A stretch of DNA of 12,384 nucleotides, taken from the NCBI GenBank assembly GCA_003533825.1, contig DQCG01000084.1, positions 1 to 12,384 of the forward strand. Direction: 5' to 3'. The position numbers and the translations under genes were made by a program. Shown here piece after piece: positions 1 to 5,943 of the stretch. How positions within the stretch are numbered: the stretch's first letter is position 1; each line of letters begins with the position of its first letter. This DNA comes from Phycisphaerales bacterium (GTDB lineage: Bacteria; Planctomycetota; Phycisphaerae; Sedimentisphaerales; Anaerobacaceae). The notes under the pieces are model-generated. The model did not search any database, had not been told where the DNA came from, and saw only the letters and a list, made by a program, of their open reading frames with translations.

Positions 1-116
1 TTGTCTATGAGAGGGGGATAAAATTACAAAATTCTTTTAAAGTGTTGATATGGTCACGTAATGTCCCTGGAGTTCCCGTTTCACTGTTCTGCCGAATCCT
101 AAAATATAACCTTATA

Positions 117-147
117 TTATTTTAGCTTAAGCTATAACTTAAAATAA
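117..147. repeat. AT-rich inverted repeat containing a 12-bp palindrome
   Basis: The arms TTATTTTA (117-124) and TAAAATAA (140-147) are exact reverse complements. The perfect 12-bp palindrome TAGCTTAAGCTA (123-134) lies inside. It sits about 105 bp before the brnT start, so it could be a regulator site, a weak hairpin, or chance symmetry in AT-rich DNA. No T-run gives a clear terminator reading. Confidence 0.4.
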
Positions 148-162
148 CGAGACAAGGCAGGG

Positions 163-196
163 GTCAAGCGAGTCCATTACCTCCCCAATTTTCACA
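163..196 (+). repeat. Imperfect direct repeat, copy 1
   Basis: The sequence starting GTCAAGCGAGTCCATTAC and running into CTCCCCAATTTTCACA is nearly repeated at 1379-1426, where the start is GTCAAGCTAGTCCATTAC followed by GTCCCCAATTTT. Two mismatches over about 30 bp is far beyond chance. The two copies bracket the whole toxin-antitoxin segment in the same orientation. The parent element is not recognised; it may be the end of a mobile or REP-like element. Confidence 0.7.
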
Positions 197-205
197 AAAA
201 GTTCC

Positions 206-240
206 TTTGCCTAGATTGCGTTGTACATATAATATATGTA
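206..240 (+). promoter_or_regulatory. Probable brnTA promoter with operator palindrome
   Basis: A perfect -10 hexamer TATAAT lies at 228-233, with a weak -35 candidate TTTGCC (206-211) at 16-bp spacing. The inverted repeat TACATAT-AAT-ATATGTA (224-240) overlaps the -10 box exactly. BrnA-family antitoxins are ribbon-helix-helix proteins known to repress their own operon, so this is the natural operator candidate. Transcription starting near 240 would leave a very short leader before the ATG at 252. Confidence 0.55.
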
Positions 241-251
241 TATTCATAAAT

Positions 252-524
252 ATGAACATTGTATGGGAACCGAAAAAAGCGAAAACAAATTATCTGAAAC
301 ACCAAATTCGGTTTTCAGACGCCGAGCTGGTTCTTTTTGATCCTCTGGCTTTGAGCCGTGAAAATGAGGACACGGAGGGTGAGCGACGGTTCGTCTCTAT
401 CGGTTCGGATGCATTGGGAAGAACCTTAGTAGTTGTGTATACCTACCGTGGCAAAAATATCCGATTAATTTCAGCCCGGGAGGCAACATCAAAGGAAAGG
501 AAACGATATGAAAAAGGAATATAA
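252..524 (+). CDS. brnT: BrnT-family toxin (type II toxin-antitoxin RNase)
   Basis: This 90-residue protein matches the BrnT family over its full length. It has the N-terminal VWEPKKAKTNYLKHQIRF segment (family form FEWDPAKAxxNxxKHGVxF), the central DPLAL and EGERRFVSIG blocks, and the C-terminal IRLISAREATSKERKRYE. BrnT toxins have a RelE-like fold, degrade RNA and inhibit translation, and are neutralised by BrnA. I chose ATG 252 rather than the in-frame TTG 207 because the family begins at this point and the extra 15 residues look like translated promoter. There is no Shine-Dalgarno sequence before ATG 252, which fits a very short leader. The end overlaps brnA by 17 nt. The protein looks complete and probably active; its target is inferred from the family only. 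Confidence 0.9.
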   Translation: MNIVWEPKKAKTNYLKHQIRFSDAELVLFDPLALSRENEDTEGERRFVSIGSDALGRTLVVVYTYRGKNIRLISAREATSKERKRYEKGI

Positions 525-765
525 TTTCACTAAGGCCAAACGTGGCGCAGTGATCCCACAAAAAGGAAAGACCCGCATTACCATTTTCCTTGATAATGAT
601 GTACTTGAGGAATTCCGTTCCCACGCAGAGACCGCCGGACATGGCTACCAGACCATGATAAACAACGCTCTGCGGGAATATTTAGACATGAGTCGGAAAC
701 CTTTGACGGAAAGCACATTGCGTCGAATAATCCAGGAAGAATTGAGTGCCTCTTATACAGGGTGA
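508..765 (+). CDS. brnA: BrnA-family antitoxin (ribbon-helix-helix)
   Basis: This 85-residue protein begins MKKEYNFTKAKRGAV, typical of BrnA. The segment KTRITIFLDNDVLEEFRSHAE...GYQTMINNALREYL (residues 21-59) is the DNA-binding strand and two helices of the family. BrnA binds and inactivates BrnT, and the complex represses the operon. ATG 508 is preceded by a purine-rich AAAGGAAAGGAAACG stretch inside the end of brnT, so the pair is likely translationally coupled. The C-terminal part (LTESTLRRIIQEELSAS) is longer than the minimal RHH domain and may help bind the toxin. Nothing is broken, so this is probably a working module that also stabilises the surrounding accessory DNA. Confidence 0.9.
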   Translation: MKKEYNFTKAKRGAVIPQKGKTRITIFLDNDVLEEFRSHAETAGHGYQTMINNALREYLDMSRKPLTESTLRRIIQEELSASYTG

Positions 766-962
766 CTGCGCTGCGCGGCCGCGATCTCCACGCCTGCAGC
801 CTCGGCTCCGGACCAAGCGGTACGTCAAGTAAGAGTAAAACAGGACTTTGAAAACATAGGAATGCTCAGGGCTGACACAAAGCCTGGGTATAGAAATGTA
901 TGAAACGGTAACCGTTCACGGGTTCATAGGTTCAGGGTTCAAAGGTTAAGAGTTTAACGAAA
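766..962. other. Intergenic region between brnA and the next antitoxin-like gene
   Basis: No gene is supported here. The first 60 bp are strikingly GC-rich with the palindrome CGCGGCCGCG, while the rest is ordinary sequence ending in the GTTCA repeat cluster (913-948). I see no clear terminator with a T-run after brnA. Confidence 0.4.
913..948 (+). repeat. GTTCA repeat cluster with 7-8 nt period
   Basis: GTTCA occurs at 914-918, 922-926, 930-934 and 937-941, followed by the degenerate GTTA at 945-948. The spacing is 7-8 nt and most copies read GGTTCA. A related copy lies in inverted orientation at 1293-1310 inside the toxin pseudogene: the reverse complement of that site equals 913-919 joined to 927-938. 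Function is unknown; the pattern suggests a small dispersed repeat. Confidence 0.65.
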
Positions 963-1160
963 ATGATGGAGTCTTTGCCCGAAAGTGCACAACACCAAGT
1001 AGTAGAACATCTGCGCGACTATGTCGAAAACCTGCAGGACGAGATTCAGTGGGATGTCACGTTTAAGAAAACACAATCGCAACTTGTTGCCGCTGCCCAG
1101 CGTGCCAGACAGGAAATTGCCGAAGGACATGCGAAGCCGATGGACTATAACCGGCTATGA
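963..1160 (+). CDS. Small antitoxin-like protein of a RelE/ParE-type module
   Basis: This 65-residue protein (MMESLPESAQHQVVEHLRDYVENLQDEIQWDVTFKKTQSQL...GHAKPMDYNRL) resembles, as I recall it, a family of short helical proteins encoded just before RelE/ParE-like toxins. Family traits seen are LPESAQxxVVEHLRxY, the DEIxWDxxFKKTQ block and the terminal KPMDY. It probably binds the toxin, and no DNA-binding domain is evident. The stop overlaps the ATG of the following toxin remnant (ATGA, 1157-1160), the usual coupled arrangement. Some relatives have a slightly longer N-terminus; here the GTTCA repeats end directly before the start, so a few residues may have been lost. The partner toxin is dead, leaving this as an orphan antitoxin. 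It may still neutralise related toxins, which is inference. Confidence 0.65.
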   Translation: MMESLPESAQHQVVEHLRDYVENLQDEIQWDVTFKKTQSQLVAAAQRARQEIAEGHAKPMDYNRL

Positions 1161-1378
1161 AATCCGCAACTCTACCGTCATTTTAGACTGCATATGCATC
1201 TCTTGACAAAGTAATAAAACACAGAGCCAGAAAAGCCTATCGCTTGTAGGCAAAAAATCCCTTTCATCCATCTCTGCATTTCAAATGTATCAACCCTGAA
1301 CCTGTGAACGCATATGGCCAAGAAGGCCTATTGTCGTCTGCCATTTCCAAGGCAATTACAAGGAGAACGAAGGAGTAA
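1157..1378 (+). pseudogene. Degenerate RelE/ParE-like toxin remnant
   Basis: Reading on from ATG 1157 in one frame gives MKSATLPSF, then TAG (1184-1186), TAYASLDKVIKHRARKAYRL, then TAG (1247-1249), AKNPFHPSLHFKCIN. This matches the family pattern MKSxxxPxFW...ARKAYxLWxxNPFHPSLHFKC. Both TAG codons stand where the family has tryptophan (TGG), so each is explained by a single G-to-A change. After 1294 the homology is interrupted by an inverted GTTCA repeat. A possible family C-terminus (IVVCHFQGNYKENE, compare IVWFWIGNHxEYE) appears in another frame from about 1321. Two stops, an interruption and a frame change make this a pseudogene. It is too broken to appear as an open reading frame, but the homology between 1220 and 1294 is clear. 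Confidence 0.75.
1293..1310 (-). repeat. Inverted copy of the GTTCA repeat
   Basis: TGAAC occurs at 1297-1301 and 1305-1309. The reverse complement of 1291-1310 matches 913-919 plus 927-938, that is, the upstream cluster with one 8-nt unit missing. It lies exactly where toxin homology stops, suggesting the repeat was inserted into or recombined with the toxin gene. Confidence 0.55.
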
Positions 1379-1426
1379 GTCAAGCTAGTCCATTACGTCC
1401 CCAATTTTCCGTCCCCAATTTTCACA
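1379..1426 (+). repeat. Imperfect direct repeat, copy 2, with duplicated CCCCAATTTT unit
   Basis: This is the second copy of the repeat at 163-196. Its GTCCCCAATTTTC unit is duplicated (1397-1409 and 1411-1423), and short CAATTTTCA units continue to about 1445. It directly abuts the truncated IS3 element, whose orfA frame runs out into this repeat as a meaningless tail. Confidence 0.7.
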
Positions 1427-1617
1427 CAATTTTCACAATTTTCATTGGAGAACAAATCCGGCAGGCCCTTGAGCGCCTCCCTTTTCCACTTAGAAATCTG
1501 GTTGGCATGCACCGCGTACTGGCTGGACAACTCAGCAACCGTGGACTCTCCCTTGATCGCCTCGACAGCCACCTTGGCCTTGAAGGCCGCATCGTATTTC
1601 TTCCGCATCGATCTCAT
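1393..1617 (-). pseudogene. Truncated IS3-family transposase OrfA (N-terminal part)
   Basis: The 74-residue frame starts MRSMRKKYDAAFKAKVAVEAIKGESTVAELSSQYAVHANQISKWKREALKGLPDLFS. This is the HTH-containing N-terminus of IS3-family OrfA, which binds the element ends. Homology stops near residue 58 (about position 1443); the remaining residues are translated CAATTTTCA repeats. Intact OrfA proteins are about 90-110 residues long and end in a leucine zipper, which is missing, and orfB is absent. ATG 1617 has an excellent ribosome site (AGGAGGAGG about 5 nt upstream). The product cannot transpose the element; whether the fragment is made or represses relatives is unknown. Confidence 0.85.
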
Positions 1618-1690
1618 CTGCCCTCCTCCTGAACATGCAAAAAAGTGTCAGCCAATACACCTTCATCATCTGTCCAGAATTTGGGGTACA
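1443..1690 (-). mobile_element. Remnant of an IS3-family insertion sequence (left end)
   Basis: The left terminus is visible: reading the minus strand from 1690, the sequence TGTACCCCAAATTCTGGACA has the TG start and CCCC/GGACA features of IS3-family terminal repeats. The orfA start follows about 70 nt later. The right portion, including most of orfA, all of orfB and the right terminal repeat, is lost; the break is near 1443 against the CAATTTTCA repeats. The terminus lies only 22 nt beyond the stop codon of the last gene of the defence operon. Confidence 0.75.
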
Positions 1691-1712
1691 TTATAGTTCC
1701 CTTTTTACAATC

Positions 1713-2384
1713 TTATGGCTCTTTTTTCTTTTTCCATTTACCTTTCTCTGCCTCTTTTCTAATTTTATCCACCCTGTCTGGAAATTTGGACTCTAATAAA
1801 TCAATTATCTCTCTGGATTTTACTAATGAGGTAAACTGAGCCGTATTGATATTCAAGCCTCTTGTACACTGAGAACTAACAGTATTGAACCTCACATCAA
1901 GTTCGCTCGCTATCTTCTTGAAGGCCTCCGTATGACTGAGGCTTTCATTCATTAGTCTTATTACTGGAATCAAATAATCATCGAGATTAGAGTGACCTTT
2001 TGCACCTAGAGGCCTTTGATAATTAGGTTCACTGATACTTCCTGATCTATTTGATCTATTACTTTGCATTTTTGCTCGCTTAACAAGCTTCACAAAATCT
2101 TGTGCAAGTATACTTCCAAGATCATCAATAAATGATTTTGCTAAAGAGAATATTTCATTTGATCGCTCATGGTTAGTTACAAGTTTTAATTTTAATGTTC
2201 TGAGATCATTTGGTATTTCTAAATTACTTCGTTTAAAGTTCATTATCGCATTATCAATTAATTTAATTTTTGGAAAAGAAGGGTTGTTTTGGTCCTTTAT
2301 CTCATTTTCAAATATTTTGATGAGATCTTCACATTCCTTCATGACCGATTTAATCCGTGTTTTGACTTTTTCTAAATCAATCAT
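1713..2384 (-). CDS. Unrecognised 223-aa protein, last gene of the defence operon
   Basis: I do not recognise the family. Residues 1-105 are predicted helical and charged, with no catalytic motif that I can name. A polar Ser/Asn/Arg linker (about 107-130) leads to a C-terminal domain (about 134-205): LDDYLIPVIRLMNESLSHTEAFKKIASELDVRFNTVSSQCTRGL. Its second helix pair reads like a helix-turn-helix (ELDVRFNTVSSQCTR). The tail is strongly basic (KGKWKKKK). ATG 2384 has a good GAGGAG ribosome site 6 nt upstream. A 37-nt gap separates it from the DndE-HerA gene, unlike the overlaps elsewhere in the operon. Sampled lines are only about 20-30% G+C against roughly 55% in the DndD gene, so it was probably acquired separately. 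A DNA-binding accessory or effector role is inference from context. Confidence 0.65.
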   Translation of the reverse strand: MIDLEKVKTRIKSVMKECEDLIKIFENEIKDQNNPSFPKIKLIDNAIMNFKRSNLEIPNDLRTLKLKLVTNHERSNEIFSLAKSFIDDLGSILAQDFVKLVKRAKMQSNRSNRSGSISEPNYQRPLGAKGHSNLDDYLIPVIRLMNESLSHTEAFKKIASELDVRFNTVSSQCTRGLNINTAQFTSLVKSREIIDLLESKFPDRVDKIRKEAEKGKWKKKKEP

Positions 2385-2421
2385 TCTTGTCTCCTCTTGA
2401 AATACTTCAACAAGTGATTAA

Positions 2422-3948
2422 TCAATAATTTTTATAAAAAGCCTCCGCCGTGAATTTCACGAACTCCTCGGTTTTCTCCGAACTTCTGGCAATCACCTGC
2501 CAAGGTTCTAATCGTGCAATCTCGGTCTGCAGGTCTTTTGCCGTTTTGGTGCTGCACCCCAGGATGTCTTGAACCGATCCGGCAGCCACACCTTCGCATT
2601 GAAAAATGAAAGCAAACTCAAGCAGCTCTTGGAAATTGAAGAATTTTTGTTGGTAATCGTTGGGGGATTGGCTGGCAAAGAACACCACGATGCCTTTGGA
2701 CCGGCCCTCCCGGATGATCCGTTGCAAAAAAATATTTTTCTGGCTCAGATAGTTATGGGCCTCGTCGATGACAAGGATGGTTCGTATGGTGCGACGACCT
2801 TCCTTGATCGGGCTGTCGGGCAAAAGTGCCATTTCCTTATAGAGCCGCTCTATGACCAGATAGGCGACAAGCTCCTTTAATACGGGCATGGCATGCACAT
2901 CGACCAGTATCGTTCGGTTGGTAAGGCGGTCGATAGGAGGGATATCACTTCCATGCCGCCAAAAAAGGTCAAAATCCGCCAAGTCCCTCAGCACCTCAAT
3001 GAGGCTGTCGTCCCTTTTGTTATCTTCTTCGTACATCGCTGAAACTATCTGATACACATCATGGAAATCCGGATAGGGCGCCGCGGTATCGGCCCGCTGC
3101 GCATATGCGGCCCGAATCGCCTCGGTCAGCGTGCCTTTCTGCACCACACCCAGTTTGCTATTGATGGATGCGAAGCTCTCGGCCTTTTCACGGGCAGAGA
3201 CATTGACGGTTTGCTCATCATAAGCCGTCAAAACGAAAGGGTTAATGGGCAGGCTTTGCCCCCCCTGGAGCAACCGGAAGGTATGAACCTTGGCAACATC
3301 CAGGAATCGTTCCTTATCGACCACATCGCCCTTGTAATCAAAGTAAATGAAATTCGTCTGATAGTTCGACTGAAGACGAATATCCGCCAAAATTTTTAGA
3401 ATGAACTGCGTCTTCCCCGTGCCCGGTTTACCCATGATGGCCAAGTGCGAGTTGGCGTGCTTGGCGGTATTATTGATCTCCATGAGGAGTTCCTTGCTCT
3501 GCAGAAGGGTTCGGCCGATAAAGATATCCAGACCGTGTCCGGCCGTTTCCCGGCGGCCTCCGAACTCGACCTCGTCCACGAGGCGCCTAAGAAGACTGTC
3601 CGCATCGCGCCCGCACTCCTGAAACATTTGACCCAGCAGTGCTGCTCCGCTATCAATGTGATTTTTCACGATGGATCGATTGGAAAAAAATTGGTCTTCG
3701 CTTATGTCGCGCCCTTCGTAGACATGGCAGATCAACGCTCGCATAAACACTTCATCCTCGCCGACAAAGGTGGGGCGCTTCATCTCCCCACCTGTAAAGC
3801 TCATGCTTGGGGCAACGGCCGGGCCTTCCTTCGAGAGAGACAGGGCAAAGGCCATGCGAGCCAATGTTGCTTTTTCAAGTTTGGTTTCAAAACGCAGAGC
3901 GCTGAGTACCTCGTCAGCGTCATTAGACGTGTAAAGTCGGTCGGCCAT
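2422..3948 (-). CDS. DndE domain fused to a HerA-like ATPase
   Basis: Residues 1 to about 125 resemble DndE: RLYTSNDADEVLSALRFETKLEKATLARMAFALSLS, then GEDEVFMRALICH. DndE is a small DNA-binding protein of DNA phosphorothioation systems. Residues 140-508 form a HerA/FtsK-type P-loop ATPase with Walker A GKPGTGKT (173-180), FDYKGD (203-208), Walker B ILVIDEAH (391-398) and an IREGRSKGI segment (411-420) that could supply an arginine finger. HerA-like enzymes form hexamers that translocate on DNA, and DndH/DptH of Dnd restriction complexes has such an ATPase. ATG 3948 lies 3 nt after the DndD stop, with GGGAG as a ribosome site inside the DndD end. In classical Dnd loci DndE is a separate protein of about 110-130 residues, so the fusion makes it both DNA binder and motor. 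Function here is inferred. Confidence 0.8.
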   Translation of the reverse strand: MADRLYTSNDADEVLSALRFETKLEKATLARMAFALSLSKEGPAVAPSMSFTGGEMKRPTFVGEDEVFMRALICHVYEGRDISEDQFFSNRSIVKNHIDSGAALLGQMFQECGRDADSLLRRLVDEVEFGGRRETAGHGLDIFIGRTLLQSKELLMEINNTAKHANSHLAIMGKPGTGKTQFILKILADIRLQSNYQTNFIYFDYKGDVVDKERFLDVAKVHTFRLLQGGQSLPINPFVLTAYDEQTVNVSAREKAESFASINSKLGVVQKGTLTEAIRAAYAQRADTAAPYPDFHDVYQIVSAMYEEDNKRDDSLIEVLRDLADFDLFWRHGSDIPPIDRLTNRTILVDVHAMPVLKELVAYLVIERLYKEMALLPDSPIKEGRRTIRTILVIDEAHNYLSQKNIFLQRIIREGRSKGIVVFFASQSPNDYQQKFFNFQELLEFAFIFQCEGVAAGSVQDILGCSTKTAKDLQTEIARLEPWQVIARSSEKTEEFVKFTAEAFYKNY

Positions 3949-3951
3949 GGT

Positions 3952-5943
3952 TTATTTCTCCCAAAAATATCCTTCTCGGAAGGTCGTAAGTTCCCGGCGC
4001 TGATCAAACTCAAGGCTCCCCGCGCCGCTAAGCCGCGATTTGAGTGTGCGGTAGTAATCCTTGTCAATCTCGGTATCGGTGGACAGGATGACCACCTGCT
4101 CTCCGGCATTGGGAAAATAGTTGTTCACGATGTTGTCACGGTGCGTACTGTCCAGACGGGACAGCGGCGTATCGATGACGATTGGCAGTTTCAATTGGCT
4201 TGTCTGTGCCAGTCCCCAAAGCAATGAAACCGCAAAAACTTCCTTTTCACCGGCGGAAAGCCCGGATTTTTTAATTTCATGGCCGTTACGGTCTGTGATG
4301 CGCACCTCATAGGTCTTATCGTCGATAACAATGTCTTTGATCAAACCACTGCGGCTGGAAAGCAGGCGATACATTTCAAAGGTCTTTTCTTGCAGCAGAT
4401 GAACCTTGTTTTTGCGCAGGCGAACGATGAATTGATTCAGAACACCGGCAATAGCGTCGCATTCCTGGATGAATTCGACCCGCTCTTTTGAGATATGGTG
4501 CTTCTCATACAGCTTCTCGATTTCCATCTGGATATCGTTGATCCGCTTTTCGAGGGTGAGGATTTCCTCTTCCAATAGGCGCAGCTGTTCCGTTTTGCGC
4601 CCGATCTGTGTGGAACAGCCTTCCATCCCGGCCTGGAGCTGCTCGAAGAGTTCCCGTTCGGATTCCGTCAACATGCCGACCTGGCTCACTCTCTCAAACT
4701 GCCGGACCTGGGATATCAGCTCCCGTTTTTCCTCAAGCAGTGGTTTGAGCAAGAACACATCGCTGGCCTCCAAGGACTCCATCTTGTTTAAAATGCGCGC
4801 CGCGTCGCGATCAGATAGGTCCAAAATCCTGGTCACATCGCCCTTTGGGTCCCCTTCCTTGAGTAGGCGGAAAATACGACGTTCCAGCTCAGCCATCTTT
4901 TCAAAAGAAAGCGTTTCCCGATAAATCGGCTCCGGCTCCTCCACAACCCGCACGATGCGTTTGGCCAGCGTGGCCGCATGCTGCTTGATCGCCTCGCCGC
5001 CGGCCGATTCCCGCTCTACCTCGATTTGCCGCCGGATCGGGTCAAACAGCCGTCCCGTAATCGCAAATGGCAACATCTTTTCGCAAAGGGAACGGATTTC
5101 GCTCTCCAACTGGGCCAACCGGTTAGCCGCCTGAATGCGCTTTTTCTCGTTTTCACGCATGGCTTCCCGTGTTTCTGGTTCAGTATGAAATGCCGCGGCA
5201 AACCGCTGTCTGGCGTCCTCAAGCTGCCCTTTAAGATCATCCAACTCCTGCCGCACGCTGTCCCGCTGCCGATGCTTGCGGTTCAGCTTGCTGCGCTCTT
5301 TTTTCAGTTCGCTTTGCTTGAATTCCAGGTCCTCGTCGGAGATTTCCACAAATCCTTTGCGCTCTTCGTTTTTGATATAGATGATATCGGAAGCCAAGCG
5401 ATTGATGTATTGAATGCCGAGTGCCGCCTCCAAAGAGGATTTCAGCCGCACCTCTGAATGGTCGTCGGCGGCGATGGCCTGGATCTTTTCCCCATCAAAA
5501 AAGAAAAATTGGGTGATACCCGGCGGAATCATCGAGCGGATGAAATCCTGCCAAATCTCCTGGTTTTGCACCGATACCCGCTTGCCGTCGCGCACCACCA
5601 CCAGCCGTTCGGTCAGGTCGCGGGGTTTCGGGTCGTAGGTCGCACCTGCTGTCCAGGAGCGTTTCACCACCAGTTCCGAGAGGTCGTCCATCTCCATGAC
5701 CAGTTCAAAGGAGACGTTGGCGTTTCCCCTGGCCTTCTCGCGGCGGTTGATGTTGCGGAAAATCTCGTCCAGCTTGGCCCCATACAGGCAAAAGTTTATC
5801 GCCTCCATGATCGAGGTTTTGCCCGCCCCGTTCATGCCGCCGATCAGAAAGATGCTCCGGCCGTCATCGCCCACAGGAAATCGGATCTCAGTTGCGAACT
5901 GGAAGGACTTGTAATTTTCGATGGTCAGCTTGCGGAATTTCAT
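3952..5943 (-). CDS. dndD: DndD-type SMC-like ATPase
   Basis: This 663-residue protein has the size and layout of DndD. Visible are an N-terminal MKFRKLTIENYKSF start; Walker A GMNGAGKT (36-43); the FFFFDGEKI motif (146-154) typical of DndD; a long central coiled coil (about 200-520); the ABC signature LSAGEKE (562-568); Walker B PIVIDTP (587-593); and D-loop LSRLDS (594-599). All ATPase residues appear intact. In phosphorothioation systems DndD works with DndC and DndE and hydrolyses ATP at the modification step. Here no DndC (PAPS-reductase-like) is encoded in the window, so it presumably serves another DNA transaction, such as sensing or bridging unmodified DNA. ATG 5943 overlaps the previous stop (ATGA) and the DndE-HerA gene follows 3 nt after its stop. 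A related SMC/RecN-like ATPase outside the strict DndD family cannot be excluded. Confidence 0.82.
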   Translation of the reverse strand: MKFRKLTIENYKSFQFATEIRFPVGDDGRSIFLIGGMNGAGKTSIMEAINFCLYGAKLDEIFRNINRREKARGNANVSFELVMEMDDLSELVVKRSWTAGATYDPKPRDLTERLVVVRDGKRVSVQNQEIWQDFIRSMIPPGITQFFFFDGEKIQAIAADDHSEVRLKSSLEAALGIQYINRLASDIIYIKNEERKGFVEISDEDLEFKQSELKKERSKLNRKHRQRDSVRQELDDLKGQLEDARQRFAAAFHTEPETREAMRENEKKRIQAANRLAQLESEIRSLCEKMLPFAITGRLFDPIRRQIEVERESAGGEAIKQHAATLAKRIVRVVEEPEPIYRETLSFEKMAELERRIFRLLKEGDPKGDVTRILDLSDRDAARILNKMESLEASDVFLLKPLLEEKRELISQVRQFERVSQVGMLTESERELFEQLQAGMEGCSTQIGRKTEQLRLLEEEILTLEKRINDIQMEIEKLYEKHHISKERVEFIQECDAIAGVLNQFIVRLRKNKVHLLQEKTFEMYRLLSSRSGLIKDIVIDDKTYEVRITDRNGHEIKKSGLSAGEKEVFAVSLLWGLAQTSQLKLPIVIDTPLSRLDSTHRDNIVNNYFPNAGEQVVILSTDTEIDKDYYRTLKSRLSGAGSLEFDQRRELTTFREGYFWEK

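Larger units (their letters stand above)
1..206. other. Left-edge intergenic region without a recognisable gene
   Basis: I see no convincing coding region here on either strand. The stretch is AT-rich from about 100 to 150 and holds a symmetric sequence (117-147), one copy of an imperfect direct repeat (163-196) and the start of the probable brnT promoter. It may include the end of an upstream gene neighbourhood cut by the window edge, but nothing identifies it. Confidence 0.5.

Noticed and set aside
397..642. Minus-strand 81-codon frame opposite brnT/brnA
   Set aside because: Antisense shadow of two well-recognised toxin-antitoxin genes.
770..792. Rho-independent terminator after brnA at the CGCGGCCGCG palindrome
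   Set aside because: The palindrome has no loop and no following T-run, so a terminator hairpin is not supported.
913..948. CRISPR array
   Set aside because: GTTCA units are 5-6 nt with 7-8 nt period; there are no 20-40 bp repeats with unique spacers and no cas genes.
1021..1206. Overlapping 61-codon + strand frame within the antitoxin-like gene
   Set aside because: Out of frame with the protein showing family residues; no ribosome site.
3445..4227. Long + strand open frame (260 codons) across the DndD/DndE-HerA junction
   Set aside because: It lies antisense to two genes with clear ATPase motifs, has no recognisable domain, and open antisense frames are expected opposite GC-rich coding sequence.
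3952..5943. Complete DNA phosphorothioation (Dnd) system
   Set aside because: Only DndD- and DndE-like parts are present; no cysteine desulfurase DndA, DndB or PAPS-reductase-like DndC is encoded in the window.
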